A stretch of 64,000 nucleotides of DNA from Citreicoccus inhibens (GTDB lineage: Bacteria; Myxococcota; Myxococcia; Myxococcales; Myxococcaceae), in contig NZ_JAHNZT010000012.1 of NCBI RefSeq assembly GCF_019039035.1, forward strand, positions 155,175 to 219,174, in the 5' to 3' direction. Below the pieces are notes generated by a model. It did no database searches and was not told where the DNA came from. It worked only from the letters and a program-made list of their open reading frames with translations. Numbering within the stretch: the first letter of the stretch is position 1; each line of letters starts with the position of its first letter. The translations under genes and the position numbers were made by a program. Shown piece by piece: positions 17,809 through 27,225 of the stretch.

Positions 17809-18741
17809 TCAGCCTCGCCACAGCTGATGCCAGAGGAAGCGCAGGTTGGCGGGGCGCTCGGCCAGCCGGCGCATGAGATACGGATACCAGGCGCGGCCAT
17901 ACGGCACATACACCCGCACCGGATGGCCCTCGAGCGCCAGGGCGAGCTGCAGGTCGCGGCGGATGCCGAGGAGCATCTGGAACTCGAAGGCGTCCTTGGG
18001 CAGTCCGCGCGCCTCGGCGTGCGCGCGCGTGGCGTCAATCATTCGCTCGTCATGCGTGGCGATGCCATGGCGCACGCCGCTGTCGAGCAACACGCGCATG
18101 CAGCGCACGAAGTTCGCGTCCACGTCTGCCTTGTCCGGGAAGGCCACGTCGGAACGCTCCAGGTAGGCTCCCTTGCACAAGCGGATCCGCACCCCTTCGG
18201 CGCACAGGGCTCGGGCATCCGCCTCCGTGCGGCGCAGGGCGCTTTGAAGCACCGCGCCCACGTGGGTTTCGCCAGACTCCGCGCGCAGCGCGCGCACGAT
18301 GTCCAACGTCACCTGCGTCACCGCCGCGTGTTCCATGTCCACGCGGACGAAGGAGTCGCGCGCGGTCGCCTCGGCCACCACCTCGCGCGCGTTGGCCAGC
18401 GCCAGCGCGGGGGAGAGCAGCAGACCGCACTGCGTGAGCTTCAACGACACGTGTGCCTTCACTCCGGACTCGTCGATCCGCCGCAGCAGGCGTTTGTATT
18501 CAACGACCTCCTCGTGGGCTTCGGCCTCGCTGCGCACCGCTTCGTTGAGGTGGTCCACGCTGGCCCGCAACCCTTGCTCCGCCAGGGCGCGCGCGGTGTC
18601 CACCGCGTCCTCCCAGGTCTCACCCGCGACGAAGCGCCGGGCCAGCTCCCGCAGGGGCCGCAGCTTGAGGGCGGCGCCCTTCAAACGCTGTCTCCGCGAG
18701 AGGAAGAGCAGGGTGGCGCGGGGCAGGGCGTGGGCGGTCAT
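17809..18741 (-). CDS. Proline dehydrogenase (monofunctional)
   Basis: 310 residues forming the FAD-binding TIM barrel that oxidises L-proline to pyrroline-5-carboxylate. Family landmarks are VKAHVSLKLTQCGL, FVRVDMEHAAVT, RIRLCKGAYLE and the C-terminal VYVPYGRAWYPYLMRRLAE with NLRFLWHQL. The P5C dehydrogenase half found in large PutA proteins is absent, so a partner enzyme elsewhere is needed. ATG 18741 is favoured because the preceding gene on this strand ends at 18758; a longer form from 18789 would overlap it. It forms a three-gene leftward operon with the hydrolase and acyltransferase. Confidence 0.9.
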   Translation of the reverse strand: MTAHALPRATLLFLSRRQRLKGAALKLRPLRELARRFVAGETWEDAVDTARALAEQGLRASVDHLNEAVRSEAEAHEEVVEYKRLLRRIDESGVKAHVSLKLTQCGLLLSPALALANAREVVAEATARDSFVRVDMEHAAVTQVTLDIVRALRAESGETHVGAVLQSALRRTEADARALCAEGVRIRLCKGAYLERSDVAFPDKADVDANFVRCMRVLLDSGVRHGIATHDERMIDATRAHAEARGLPKDAFEFQMLLGIRRDLQLALALEGHPVRVYVPYGRAWYPYLMRRLAERPANLRFLWHQLWRG

Positions 18742-18757
18742 GGTGGAGCGCTCGGCT

Positions 18758-19612
18758 TCATTCCAGGTGCTGGGTGAGGAAGTCTCCAACGCAGGCGTTG
18801 AGGGCCTGCGGATGGCTCATGTACGGCAGGTGGCTGGCATGGGGGAGCAACTCCATGCGCGCGCCAGGGATTCGCGCCGCCACCTCGCGCGCGGCCCAGG
18901 TGGGCACGAGCAGGTCTCGCTGTCCTTGGATGATGAGCGTGGGCGCTTGGATTTCGGAGAGCCGGTCCCTGAGGTCCGCGGCCAGCACGTCCCGCAGCCG
19001 ACGGAGCAGCTCCGTGGGAGACATCCGTCGCGACTCGCGGACAATCTCCGCTCGCGCCTCGGCGGGCAGCGCGGCCCCCCCGAGCGCCCGCGCGACCAGC
19101 GGCGCGAAGACATACGCCAGCGGCCGAGGCGCCCGGACCAGCGTGGACAACGTCAACGCCAGCCGCCGCACCCGCCGCACCCCACCCACCGGTGATACCA
19201 GCACCAGCGCCTTGACGCGCGAGGGGTGGCGCAGCGCGAAGGTCATGGCCAGCAGGCTTCCATAGGAAGACCCCAGCAGGGCGAAGCGCTCCGGAAGGCG
19301 CGCATCGGGATGGGCCAGGAGCTCCTGGTTCCATTGCAGCGGTGTCTGCCCCGTCGGTGTGCGCAGGGGTGGGGTCCACAACAGCAGCCGCAGGGTGCTC
19401 GCCAGCGGCGCCAGGGGGGCGAAGGAGCGGCCACTGGCGCCCAGGCCGGGCAGACACACCACGGTGCGCGCCGTGTCCTCGCAGCCCCCGGGGAAGGTGA
19501 ACAGCCGCACAGGTGAGCCCCGCACCTCGCGCAGCTCGCAGGGCAAGGCATAGCCGTGCTGGATGTCTTCGACATCCGGGACCCAGTGCGGCCGCGTGAC
19601 CAGGTCAGTCAT
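18758..19612 (-). CDS. Alpha/beta hydrolase
   Basis: 284 residues with the alpha/beta-hydrolase core: an oxyanion region LPGLGASGRSF, nucleophile elbow GSSYGS, LIIQGQRDLLVP placing the acid, and a C-terminal HASHLPYMSHP placing the catalytic His. The substrate cannot be predicted. Its start overlaps the stop of the acyltransferase gene by four bases, hinting at joint action on a lipid or ester; the proline dehydrogenase follows 17 bases downstream. Confidence 0.88.
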   Translation of the reverse strand: MTDLVTRPHWVPDVEDIQHGYALPCELREVRGSPVRLFTFPGGCEDTARTVVCLPGLGASGRSFAPLAPLASTLRLLLWTPPLRTPTGQTPLQWNQELLAHPDARLPERFALLGSSYGSLLAMTFALRHPSRVKALVLVSPVGGVRRVRRLALTLSTLVRAPRPLAYVFAPLVARALGGAALPAEARAEIVRESRRMSPTELLRRLRDVLAADLRDRLSEIQAPTLIIQGQRDLLVPTWAAREVAARIPGARMELLPHASHLPYMSHPQALNACVGDFLTQHLE

Positions 19613-20340
19613 GGCGGGCTCTCAATAGCAGCAGCCGCGAGCAGCAGCCGCACGCTGGTCGCCAAGCGTTCGCGAAAGGCTCGCAAGCGCGGCTCGGGGG
19701 CATTCTCCGGCGGCGGCGCGTGGGGGGCGCCCACTGCGAAGGTCAGTCTCACGGGCCGGGGCAGGGGGCCCAGCCCCAGGAGGAGCGGCACCCGATACTT
19801 CTCGCCTGGCGCCAGCCTCACGCGCAGGCGCTCCGCCGCGGGCGGCCACCAGAAGGTGTCATCCACGCCGAATCCCGCGAAAGGAATGACGGGCACCCCC
19901 GCTCGCGCGGCCAGCCGGACAAAGCCCAGCGCCCGGTCCCAGCGCAATCGGTACCGGGCGCGTGGCAGCTTGAACGTCTCATGCGCCCCGCCGGGATAGC
20001 AGACCACCAACTGGCCCTGGCGCAGCGCCGCCAGTCCATTCTCACGCGTGCCTTCCACGCCCCCCAGCCAGGGGAGGACCGTGCGCACCACGGGAATGCG
20101 GAAGAAGCCTCGCTCGGCCAATCCCTGCGCATGGCGACCTGTGGCGGCATGTAGCAAATGAAAGAAGGCCGGCGTCTCGTACCCCCACACGCCATGGTTT
20201 CCCACCAGGAGCGCCGCCCCCTGCTTGGGCAGGTGTTCCACGCCCATCAACCTGGCGCGGTGATAGCTCGCGGACAGGGCGGCCCCCCACTCCGCGAGGC
20301 GGAAGACGGCGCGGCGCAGGGGCGGAAGTGTGGCGTCCAC
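19609..20340 (-). CDS. Lysophospholipid/glycerol acyltransferase family protein
   Basis: 243 residues of the PlsC-like/DGAT-like acyltransferase fold. NHGVWGYETP occupies the catalytic motif position (an NH-G variant rather than HxxxxD), and YPGGAHETFKL and FAGFGVDDTFWW match later motifs of the DGAT-like branch. Such enzymes transfer fatty acyl groups to glycerolipids or wax alcohols at the membrane. First gene of the leftward trio; its ATG is at 20340. Confidence 0.85.
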   Translation of the reverse strand: MDATLPPLRRAVFRLAEWGAALSASYHRARLMGVEHLPKQGAALLVGNHGVWGYETPAFFHLLHAATGRHAQGLAERGFFRIPVVRTVLPWLGGVEGTRENGLAALRQGQLVVCYPGGAHETFKLPRARYRLRWDRALGFVRLAARAGVPVIPFAGFGVDDTFWWPPAAERLRVRLAPGEKYRVPLLLGLGPLPRPVRLTFAVGAPHAPPPENAPEPRLRAFRERLATSVRLLLAAAAIESPP

Positions 20341-20749
20341 GGGCCATCATGATGGGGACGCTCCACACCCTTCGCATCCCGGAGCGACCAACGAGACGGG
20401 CGCACCACCCCCCTGCGCCACCCCTCACCACCCCACCCCCCCGGTTGTTTGACTCCGCCTGCCTCGCGGCGGCGCACGGCCTCACCCCTCACATTGATGG
20501 CATTGCGAGAGGAGTTGGCCCAAGCCCTGGCCTCGTGTTGGAAACCCGGCGTTGGACTGGCGCCCCAGGCCTTCCCAGTCGCCAATATCCCCAGAATTCC
20601 CGGAAGTTCCCGAGACGACAGAACGGGTGATACGTCGCTCAGTCACAACTTTTTATCGCTTCCTTCGACAAATCCTTTTTTGGAAGGTATTGGTAGGGGC
20701 GGCAGTAATTGATGCCTCCCCCCTCCCTCTAGACGAGGAAAAGTCGAAT
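20341..20749. other. 409-base divergent intergenic region with an AT-rich tract
   Basis: No supported gene. It separates the leftward acyltransferase operon from the rightward AT-hook gene. From about 20635 to 20715 the sequence turns AT-rich (runs such as ACTTTTTATCG and CCTTTTTTGG), which stands out in this genome and probably marks a strong promoter. A candidate sigma70-type promoter is listed separately. Confidence 0.6.
20664..20693 (+). promoter_or_regulatory. Candidate promoter upstream of the AT-hook protein
   Basis: TTCGAC (20664-20669) and TATTGG (20688-20693) are separated by exactly 18 bases, the same spacing as the three promoter-like units at the right end of the window. It lies in the AT-rich tract 57 bases before the ATG. 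The -10 box is a poor consensus match, so this is tentative. Confidence 0.35.
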
Positions 20750-21271
20750 ATGTCGGTTGACAAGGCGTTCCGAGAGATGATTCGTAACGAGATCGAGGTC
20801 CAACTCAAGCCGCTGCGCGATGTGGTTTCGCGCCTGGAGGCTGGGACCTCGGACCTGGACGCGCTGCGCAGCGTGGCCGAGCGGCTGGCGCCCCTGGCGC
20901 AGGTCGTGGGCCCCCTGTTCGGCGGCAACGCCTCGGCGGCGGCCGCGGCCAAGCCGGTGAAGCGTGGCCCGGGTCGTCCGGCTCGCACGGCGGCTCCGGC
21001 TCCGGTCGCGGTGTCGGGCAAGCGGCGCGGCCGCAAGCCGGCGACGGCGGACGGCGCTCGCTCGTGCGCCATCATGGGCTGCGGCAAGCCCAGCCGGACC
21101 AAGGGCTACTGCGCGGCCCACTACCAGAAGCTCCGGATGCTGGAGAAGACCAACCGCCGCCCGTCCGCGTGGGTGGACTACGCGCCGGCGGACAGCGTGG
21201 AAGACATCAAGCTGCCGCGGGGTCGGGCCGCCTCCAAGGCGCTGGCCGCGGCCGCTCAGGGTAACGGTTAG
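20750..21271 (+). CDS. AT-hook protein with a Cys/His cluster, putative DNA-binding regulator
   Basis: 173 residues. The N-terminus (about 1-60) looks like an amphipathic, possibly coiled region. An Ala/Pro-rich middle carries two basic GRP-type elements, KRGPGRPAR and GKRRGRKPA, which match AT-hooks that bind the minor groove of AT-rich DNA. A compact cluster [20 protein letters not shown] (C-x4-C-x8-C-x2-H) looks like a zinc site. A nucleoid-associated or transcription role is inference. It is preceded by a long AT-rich promoter region and is monocistronic. I do not recognise a named homologue. Confidence 0.72.
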   Translation: MSVDKAFREMIRNEIEVQLKPLRDVVSRLEAGTSDLDALRSVAERLAPLAQVVGPLFGGNASAAAAAKPVKRGPGRPARTAAPAPVAVSGKRRGRKPATADGARSCAIMGCGKPSRTKGYCAAHYQKLRMLEKTNRRPSAWVDYAPADSVEDIKLPRGRAASKALAAAAQGNG

Positions 21272-21384
21272 TCTTCGGACTGCCCTGGCCCGGGCAGACC
21301 TGGCGGTGGACCGCGGCTCCCCTCCGGGAGTCCGCGGCAGGTACACCCGCGCGGAGGCGCTTGCGCCGCGAGGGAGTGGCGGGC

Positions 21385-22278
21385 ATGAATGCCCGGGCCA
21401 TGAACAAACGCGAATTGGAACCAGGCATCATCACCGACCTGGCCGGCCGGACGACGTACGGCGACTATCTTCAGCTCGACCGGCTGTTGTCCGCGCAGGT
21501 GCCGCGCTCACAGCCGCCGCATCACGACGAGCTGTTGTTCATCGTTCAGCACCAGACAAGCGAGCTGTGGATGAAGCTGCTCATCCACGAGCTGAGCGCC
21601 TGCATTCGCTATATCCAGGCGGACCGCCTGGAGCCGTCGTTCAAGATTTTCGCGCGCGTGGCGCACATCCAGCGGATGCTTTTCGAGCAGTGGAGCGTGT
21701 TGGAAACGCTCACGCCCAATGAGTACCTGGAGTTTCGCGACACGTTGGGCAGCGCCTCGGGCTTCCAGAGTTTTCAGTACCGTGCGCTGGAGTTCCTCCT
21801 GGGCAACAAGGACCCGCATGCGCTGGGGCCCTTCCGTCACGTCCCGAGCGTGCATGGGGAGCTGGAGCGGCTGCTCGTGTCTCCCAGCATCTATGACGAG
21901 TTCTTGCGACACCTGGCGCGCACGGGCCACGCGGTGCCGGCGGACCGCGTGGAGCGGGATTGGCGTCAGCCGTATGAGAAGAGTTCCCAGGTGACGGAGG
22001 TCTTCCGGCGCATCTACGAGGACATCGAGCAGCACTGGGATGCGTATGAGATGTGCGAGAAGCTGGTGGATACCGAGGAGCGCTTCCAGCTCTGGCGCTA
22101 TCGCCACATGATGACGGTGATGCGCATCATTGGCTTCAAGCAGGGCACGGGCGGCTCGTCCGGGGTGGGCTTCCTGCGCAAGGCGCTGGACCTGCGCTTC
22201 TTCCCCGAGCTGTGGGATGTGCGCACCGAGCTGGCGCCGCCCGCCGCCCGGCCACCGCGGGGCCACGAGGGCGGGTGA
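21385..22278 (+). CDS. kynA: Tryptophan 2,3-dioxygenase
   Basis: 297 residues, heme enzyme that opens the indole ring of L-tryptophan to N-formylkynurenine, the first step of the kynurenine pathway. Motifs include [49 protein letters not shown], the heme-proximal region [17 protein letters not shown] and the substrate-loop [11 protein letters not shown]. The start at 21385 has GGGAG about 9 bases upstream; an ATG at 21400 is a weaker option. No other kynurenine-pathway genes are next to it. Confidence 0.96.
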   Translation: MNARAMNKRELEPGIITDLAGRTTYGDYLQLDRLLSAQVPRSQPPHHDELLFIVQHQTSELWMKLLIHELSACIRYIQADRLEPSFKIFARVAHIQRMLFEQWSVLETLTPNEYLEFRDTLGSASGFQSFQYRALEFLLGNKDPHALGPFRHVPSVHGELERLLVSPSIYDEFLRHLARTGHAVPADRVERDWRQPYEKSSQVTEVFRRIYEDIEQHWDAYEMCEKLVDTEERFQLWRYRHMMTVMRIIGFKQGTGGSSGVGFLRKALDLRFFPELWDVRTELAPPAARPPRGHEGG

Positions 22279-22466
22279 CGGACGTGTGACGCGGCGCGCT
22301 CGGTGGGAGGTCCCCAGGGCCTCCTCCGCGCGGAGTGGGCCCGCCACCGCAGACCCGCGATGTCTCTCCTGGGAGGCGGCCCCGAGCGGGCCGACCGTTC
22401 CCTGGCGGATGGCACGGGAACTTCCCGCGCGCCGCGTGGGGAGGGCGGACTAGGCTGGCGCTCACC

Positions 22467-23588
22467 ATGGCTGCCGAGGCACCGCTGCTCTTCGACCAGG
22501 CCTACATCCTCTGCTACCGCACCTTTGACGTGGCGGAGGAGATTGACCTGGAGCGGGCGCGACGGGTGCTCACCGAGGACGCACGCCGACTGAAGCTGTC
22601 GCGTGAGAACAGTCAGTACCTCCAGCTGCCCAATCCTCCCGTGGCGTATGAGCTGGGGCGCCGGCCGCTGGCGCTGCGCGGCGGGCCTGTCACGGTGGAC
22701 GCCACCGCGCGCCTGTTCGACCACGGCGCCGTGTCCATCATCCTGCGCGTCCCCGTGGTTCCTGGCACCACGTGGGAGACGCTCACCCAGGTGGCGGACG
22801 AGCTGTATGACAGTCAGGCGTTGGAGGACCTGGCGCTGGAGCTGGTGGAGGGGGTGCGCCGCACCATCGCTCCCGCGGTCCAGGCCTCGCACCTCTGGGG
22901 GCAGAATGAGAGCTACACCGTCATCTTCGCGGAGCGCATCCGGGGGGAGCCCACCGCGGATGAGCTGCTGACCCGGGCGAACATCGCGCGGCTCCTCTTG
23001 GGGGAGGTGGCGTCGGCGGACCTGTCCGCGCGCGAGGTGGAAGCCGTCACGCAGGTGCGCTTCAGCTATACCGTCAATGACCTGGTCGTCATTGATTGGA
23101 ACAGCGCCTTTGTCTATGAGCCCTCGGGCTCGCGGGACATCCCAGACCTGTTGGAGATTGCCAACGCGCAATTGTTGGAGTTTCGCTACTACGACGAGCG
23201 GTTGGATGCACACATCGCCCGCATCCATGATGAGGTGCAGGCGCGACGCAATGGCTGGATTGCATTGCTGCGCAGTCCCTATCGCAACCTCGCGCGCCAG
23301 ACATTGGGCACCCTGGTGGACCTCAACGAGTTCGTCGAGCGCGTGGAGAACAGTCTGAAAATCATCGGAGACTTCTATCTGGCCAAGGTCTACGAGGGCG
23401 CGGTGCGTCGAATGCGCATCTCCGCGTGGCAGGCCTCCGTGACGCGCAAGCAGCAACTGCTGGCCCAGACGTATGGACTGCTCAAGGGCGAGGTGGACAT
23501 CGACCGCTCCCACCTGCTGGAGATGATGGTGGTGGCCCTCATTGTCTTGGAGTTGGCGGTCGCGCTCGCGCGGTTCATCGAACACTAG
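22467..23588 (+). CDS. RMD1/DUF155-like membrane-anchored protein
   Basis: 373 residues. The N-terminal half has a beta-rich soluble domain (RLFDHGAVSIILRVPV), the middle contains ESYTVIFAERI and FSYTVNDLVVIDWNSAFVY, then a long helical stretch rich in charged residues, and a C-terminal helix LLEMMVVALIVLELAVAL that probably spans the membrane. The layout resembles RMD1/DUF155 proteins, first known from yeast meiotic division. Molecular function is not established for bacterial members. No strong Shine-Dalgarno is visible before ATG 22467. Confidence 0.7.
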   Translation: MAAEAPLLFDQAYILCYRTFDVAEEIDLERARRVLTEDARRLKLSRENSQYLQLPNPPVAYELGRRPLALRGGPVTVDATARLFDHGAVSIILRVPVVPGTTWETLTQVADELYDSQALEDLALELVEGVRRTIAPAVQASHLWGQNESYTVIFAERIRGEPTADELLTRANIARLLLGEVASADLSAREVEAVTQVRFSYTVNDLVVIDWNSAFVYEPSGSRDIPDLLEIANAQLLEFRYYDERLDAHIARIHDEVQARRNGWIALLRSPYRNLARQTLGTLVDLNEFVERVENSLKIIGDFYLAKVYEGAVRRMRISAWQASVTRKQQLLAQTYGLLKGEVDIDRSHLLEMMVVALIVLELAVALARFIEH

Positions 23589-23685
23589 GCAACGCCTGAC
23601 GCGGCGGCTGGGTTCCCCGGGGAGAGGGGCCATGGGACACTGAGGCTCCGCGGGCGACCCCTCCGCCCGGCGGGGGGAGCGGGGC

Positions 23686-26088
23686 ATGAACATGCCCGAA
23701 AGTGATTCGATGGCCACGGCGGACCGCTTCGCGCGGTCCTTGGATGCGAGGGCCGGCGCGCCCGGTGTGACAGGGGTCGAGTCGTTGCTCCGGGGAGCGG
23801 CGGCCTCGCTGGAGGCCCCGGCGGCGTCGCTGGGCTGGTGGGACGAGGCGGGCCTCCTGCGCTCCTGGGTGACGCCGGGCCTGTCCGCCGAGGCGGGCGA
23901 GGCGTGCTCCCGTCGCCTCATGCTACGCGGGCTGGGGGCGCTGGGCTCGGTGGAGGCGCCCGGTGCCTACGTGGCCGAGGACCTGTCCACGGACCCGCTC
24001 CTGGCGGACGTCCCGGAGGTGCGGCGGGCGGTGGGCTCGGCGCTGCTGGCGCTCCCCCTCTTCCTGCCGACCCGGCCCGCGCCCATGGGGGTGCTCGGGG
24101 TGTACTTCGCCCAGCCCCGGCGCTTCCTGGCCCGGGACCTTCAGCGCCTGTCGCTCCACGCGACGCTGGCGGAGCGCGTCCTGGAGCGGGAGCGGTGGGT
24201 GGCGCTGGAGGCCGCCGCGCGCTTGCAGGCCGAGGAGTCCCGGCAGCGCTTCCAACTGCTCATGGACGCGGGCGCGCTGCTGGCCGGGCCCTTGGACTGG
24301 GAGGAGCGGGTGGCCGCCGTGGTGCGGCTGGCGCTGGGGACGTTCGCGGACGGCTGCGCGGTGGACGTCACCGCGGACGAGCCCGAGGCCCCGCGCCGGC
24401 TGGCGTCGCTCCAGGCGGACCCCGGGCTGGCGCCGCCGTCGCTGGAGGCGCTGCGGTGGCGCTCGGACGAGGCGCGGCCCGCGCTGTTGGACGAGGTGCT
24501 GCGCTCGGGGCGCTCGCGGATGGTGTCGCGCGTGGGGCCGGCGTTCGTGGAGGAGCGCAGCGGCGGCGAGGTGCTCTGGCGCAGCGCGTATGCGCAGGGC
24601 CTGTGCTCGCTCATCGTCGCGCCGCTGATGGCGCGCCAGCGCACCTTGGGCGTGCTCACCTTCGTGCGGGGCGAGTCGCGTCCTCCCTACGGCACCGAGG
24701 ACCTGGCGCTGGCGGAGGACCTGGCGAGCCGGCTGGCGGTGGCGCTCGACAACGCGCGGCTGCTGCGTCAGGCGCGCGGCGCGGAGGATTCCAGCCGGCG
24801 CAGCGCGGCGCGGCTGCATGTGCTGGTGCAGGTCAGTCAGCTCATCGCCGAGGCGGGGTTGGACCTGGCGCAGGTGCTGGACGTGCTGACCCACAAGGTC
24901 TCCGAGGCCATTGGCGAGGCCTGCGTGCTGCAGCTCCTGTCGAGCGACCAGGAGCGGCTGGAGGTGGTGGCGGTGCACCACCCTCGGCCGGAGTCGCGGG
25001 CGCTCCTGGAGCAGGCCCTGCGCGACCACCCGGCGCTTCCGGGCGAGGGCGTGGAGGGGCGGGTGGCGCTCAGCGGTCAGTCCCTGGCGTTGCCGCGCCT
25101 GACGGCCGAGGAGCTGCGCCTGGAGCGCGCGCCCGCGGGGCTGGCGTACTTCGAGCGGCAGGGCCCGCAGAGTCTCCTGGTGGTGCCGCTGGGCGCGCGG
25201 GGCCGGGTGCTGGGCACGCTGACCGTCATGCGCGAGTCCCCGGGCCGCGAGTACAGCGCCGAGGAGCGCGCGCTGCTGGAGAGCCTGGGCGCGCGGGCGG
25301 CGCTGGCCATCGACGACGCGCGGGCCTACGGCGCCGCCACCGAGGCGGTGAAGGTGCGCGACGAGGTGCTCTCCATGGCGGGGCACGAGCTGAAGGCGCC
25401 GCTCAACGCGCTCCAGCTCCAGATTCACATGCTGGCGCGCACGGCCCGCGAGGCGACGGCGGCCGGCAAGCTGGCGGAGCGCGCGGAGCGGGCCGCTCGG
25501 GCCAGCCAGCGCATGGGGTTGCTCATCGACGACCTGTTGGACGTGTCGCGCATCAGCGCGGGGCGGCTGTGGCTGCGGCGCGAGGAGGTGGACCTGGCCG
25601 CCGTGACGCGGGACACCGTGTCGCGCATGTCCGAGGAGCTGGTGCGCGCCGGCTGCGAGCTGCGCCTGGAGGCGGACACGCCCGCGCCAGGGCTGTGGGA
25701 CCGGCTGCGCGTGGAGCAGGTGCTGGTCAACCTGCTGTCCAACGCGGCGAAGTACGGCGCGGGCCGGCCCGTGGCGGTGAGCGTGTCCTGGGCGGACGGG
25801 TGGGCCCGGGTGGGCGTGCGGGACGAGGGCATTGGCATCGCGCCCGAGGACCACGAGCGCATCTTCGAGCGCTTCGAGCGCACCGTGGCCGCGCAGCACT
25901 TCAAGGGCCTGGGGCTGGGGCTCTGGATCTCCAAGCGCATCGTGGAGGCGCTGGGCGGCACCCTGCGCGTGCGCAGCCAGCAGGGCCAGGGCTCCACCTT
26001 CACGCTGGAGCTGCCGGTGAATCCGCCCGAGCAGGACGGCGCGCGCGCCACGCCGGGTGACTCGGTGCTGGAGGAGCGGGGGGGCTGA
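23686..26088 (+). CDS. Soluble sensor histidine kinase with three GAF-type domains
   Basis: 800 residues with no membrane segments. Three GAF-type sensor regions (about 30-165, 190-360, 370-545) precede a HisKA dimerisation domain with phospho-acceptor H567 in SMAGHELKAPLNAL, and a HATPase domain with N-box VLVNLLSNAAKYG (N686), G1 box DEGIGIAP (D713) and GLGLGLWISKRIVE. It should autophosphorylate in response to a small ligand or redox cue. No response regulator is adjacent, so it is an orphan kinase, common in myxobacteria. GGGAGCGGGGC precedes the ATG. Confidence 0.92.
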   Translation: MNMPESDSMATADRFARSLDARAGAPGVTGVESLLRGAAASLEAPAASLGWWDEAGLLRSWVTPGLSAEAGEACSRRLMLRGLGALGSVEAPGAYVAEDLSTDPLLADVPEVRRAVGSALLALPLFLPTRPAPMGVLGVYFAQPRRFLARDLQRLSLHATLAERVLERERWVALEAAARLQAEESRQRFQLLMDAGALLAGPLDWEERVAAVVRLALGTFADGCAVDVTADEPEAPRRLASLQADPGLAPPSLEALRWRSDEARPALLDEVLRSGRSRMVSRVGPAFVEERSGGEVLWRSAYAQGLCSLIVAPLMARQRTLGVLTFVRGESRPPYGTEDLALAEDLASRLAVALDNARLLRQARGAEDSSRRSAARLHVLVQVSQLIAEAGLDLAQVLDVLTHKVSEAIGEACVLQLLSSDQERLEVVAVHHPRPESRALLEQALRDHPALPGEGVEGRVALSGQSLALPRLTAEELRLERAPAGLAYFERQGPQSLLVVPLGARGRVLGTLTVMRESPGREYSAEERALLESLGARAALAIDDARAYGAATEAVKVRDEVLSMAGHELKAPLNALQLQIHMLARTAREATAAGKLAERAERAARASQRMGLLIDDLLDVSRISAGRLWLRREEVDLAAVTRDTVSRMSEELVRAGCELRLEADTPAPGLWDRLRVEQVLVNLLSNAAKYGAGRPVAVSVSWADGWARVGVRDEGIGIAPEDHERIFERFERTVAAQHFKGLGLGLWISKRIVEALGGTLRVRSQQGQGSTFTLELPVNPPEQDGARATPGDSVLEERGG

Positions 26089-26120
26089 GTGCCATGGTCT
26101 GACTGTCCGTGCGAGCGCCC

Positions 26121-27086
26121 ATGACCTCCGTCCCGCGACGTCCCTTCGTGCCGCTGGCTTCGCTGTGCCTCGGGCTCGTCCTCGGGGCCCCCGCCTGCGC
26201 GCCCACCCGCGTCCCCGCCGCCGCCGTGAGCGTGGCGCGTGACACCGACGGCGATGGCGTGGAGGACGCGCAGGACCGGTGTCCGCAGTACGCGGGGCCG
26301 GCCTCGCGCGGGGGCTGCCCGGTGCGCGACGTGGACGAGGACGGCGTGGAGGACGCGCAGGATGCGTGTCCCCGTGAGGCGGGGCTGCCCGAGCTGCGCG
26401 GGTGCCCCGTGGCCGACGCGGACCGCGACGGGGTGCAGGACGCGCAGGACCGGTGCCCCGAGGAGGCGGGACCGCGCGAGCGGGACGGCTGTCCGGTGCG
26501 CGACACGGACGAGGACGGCGTGCCGGACGAGGAGGATGCCTGCCCCACCGAGGAGGGGATCGCCGAGCTGCGGGGCTGCCCGGCCCGGGACAGCGACGGG
26601 GACACGGTGGCGGACCACCAGGACAACTGCCCGCGCGTGGCGGGCCCCGCGTCCAACCAGGGCTGCCCCGCGCGCGAGCCCCAGGCGGTGGTGCTGCGCA
26701 AGGAGCGGCTCCAACTGCTGGAGCGGGTGTACTTCGAGGGCGGCACGGCCACGGTGCAGCACCGCTCGTTTCCGCTGCTGGACAATGTGGTGGCGGTGCT
26801 GAAGGCCCACCCGGAGCTGCGCAAGGTGCGGGTGGAGGGGCACACGGATGACCTCATCGAGCCCGAGGCCAGCCGGGCCCTCTCGCAAGCGCGCGCCGAG
26901 GCGGTGATGTCTCGGCTGGTGGCCCAGGGGTTGGCACCCGAGCGGCTGGAGGCGCAGGGGTTGGGACAGGCGCAGCCCCTGGAATCCAACTTCACCGCGC
27001 CGGGCCGCGCGGCCAATCGTCGTATCGAGTTCATCCTCGTCACCGAGGAGCCCCTCCGCCCGGCGAAGGGCGGCACGCGGCGCTGA
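26121..27086 (+). CDS. OmpA-family protein with thrombospondin type 3-like repeats
   Basis: About 321 residues. A signal sequence (PLASLCLGLVLGAPACAP, possibly lipidated at the Cys) is followed by five repeats of the form DxDxDGVxDxxDxCP...GCP, the TSP3 calcium-binding pattern, then a C-terminal OmpA domain with VEGHTDD and NRRIEFIL that binds peptidoglycan. It probably tethers the outer membrane to the wall, with the repeats as a calcium-stiffened spacer. The start is uncertain between GTG 26109 and ATG 26121. It is 20-30 bases downstream of the histidine kinase and may be cotranscribed. Confidence 0.88.
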   Translation: MTSVPRRPFVPLASLCLGLVLGAPACAPTRVPAAAVSVARDTDGDGVEDAQDRCPQYAGPASRGGCPVRDVDEDGVEDAQDACPREAGLPELRGCPVADADRDGVQDAQDRCPEEAGPRERDGCPVRDTDEDGVPDEEDACPTEEGIAELRGCPARDSDGDTVADHQDNCPRVAGPASNQGCPAREPQAVVLRKERLQLLERVYFEGGTATVQHRSFPLLDNVVAVLKAHPELRKVRVEGHTDDLIEPEASRALSQARAEAVMSRLVAQGLAPERLEAQGLGQAQPLESNFTAPGRAANRRIEFILVTEEPLRPAKGGTRR

Positions 27087-27225
27087 CGCGGTGGTGGACA
27101 GTTCCGCGCCCGGGCGCTCCCCGGCGGAAGGGGCGTGGGGTACGCTGGTTCGGGCGCTCCTCGTGGTTCCACCGTCCCTCCGGACGCCCTTGCCGCCGCC
27201 TGTCCCAGGCCGCAGAGGCTGTTGA

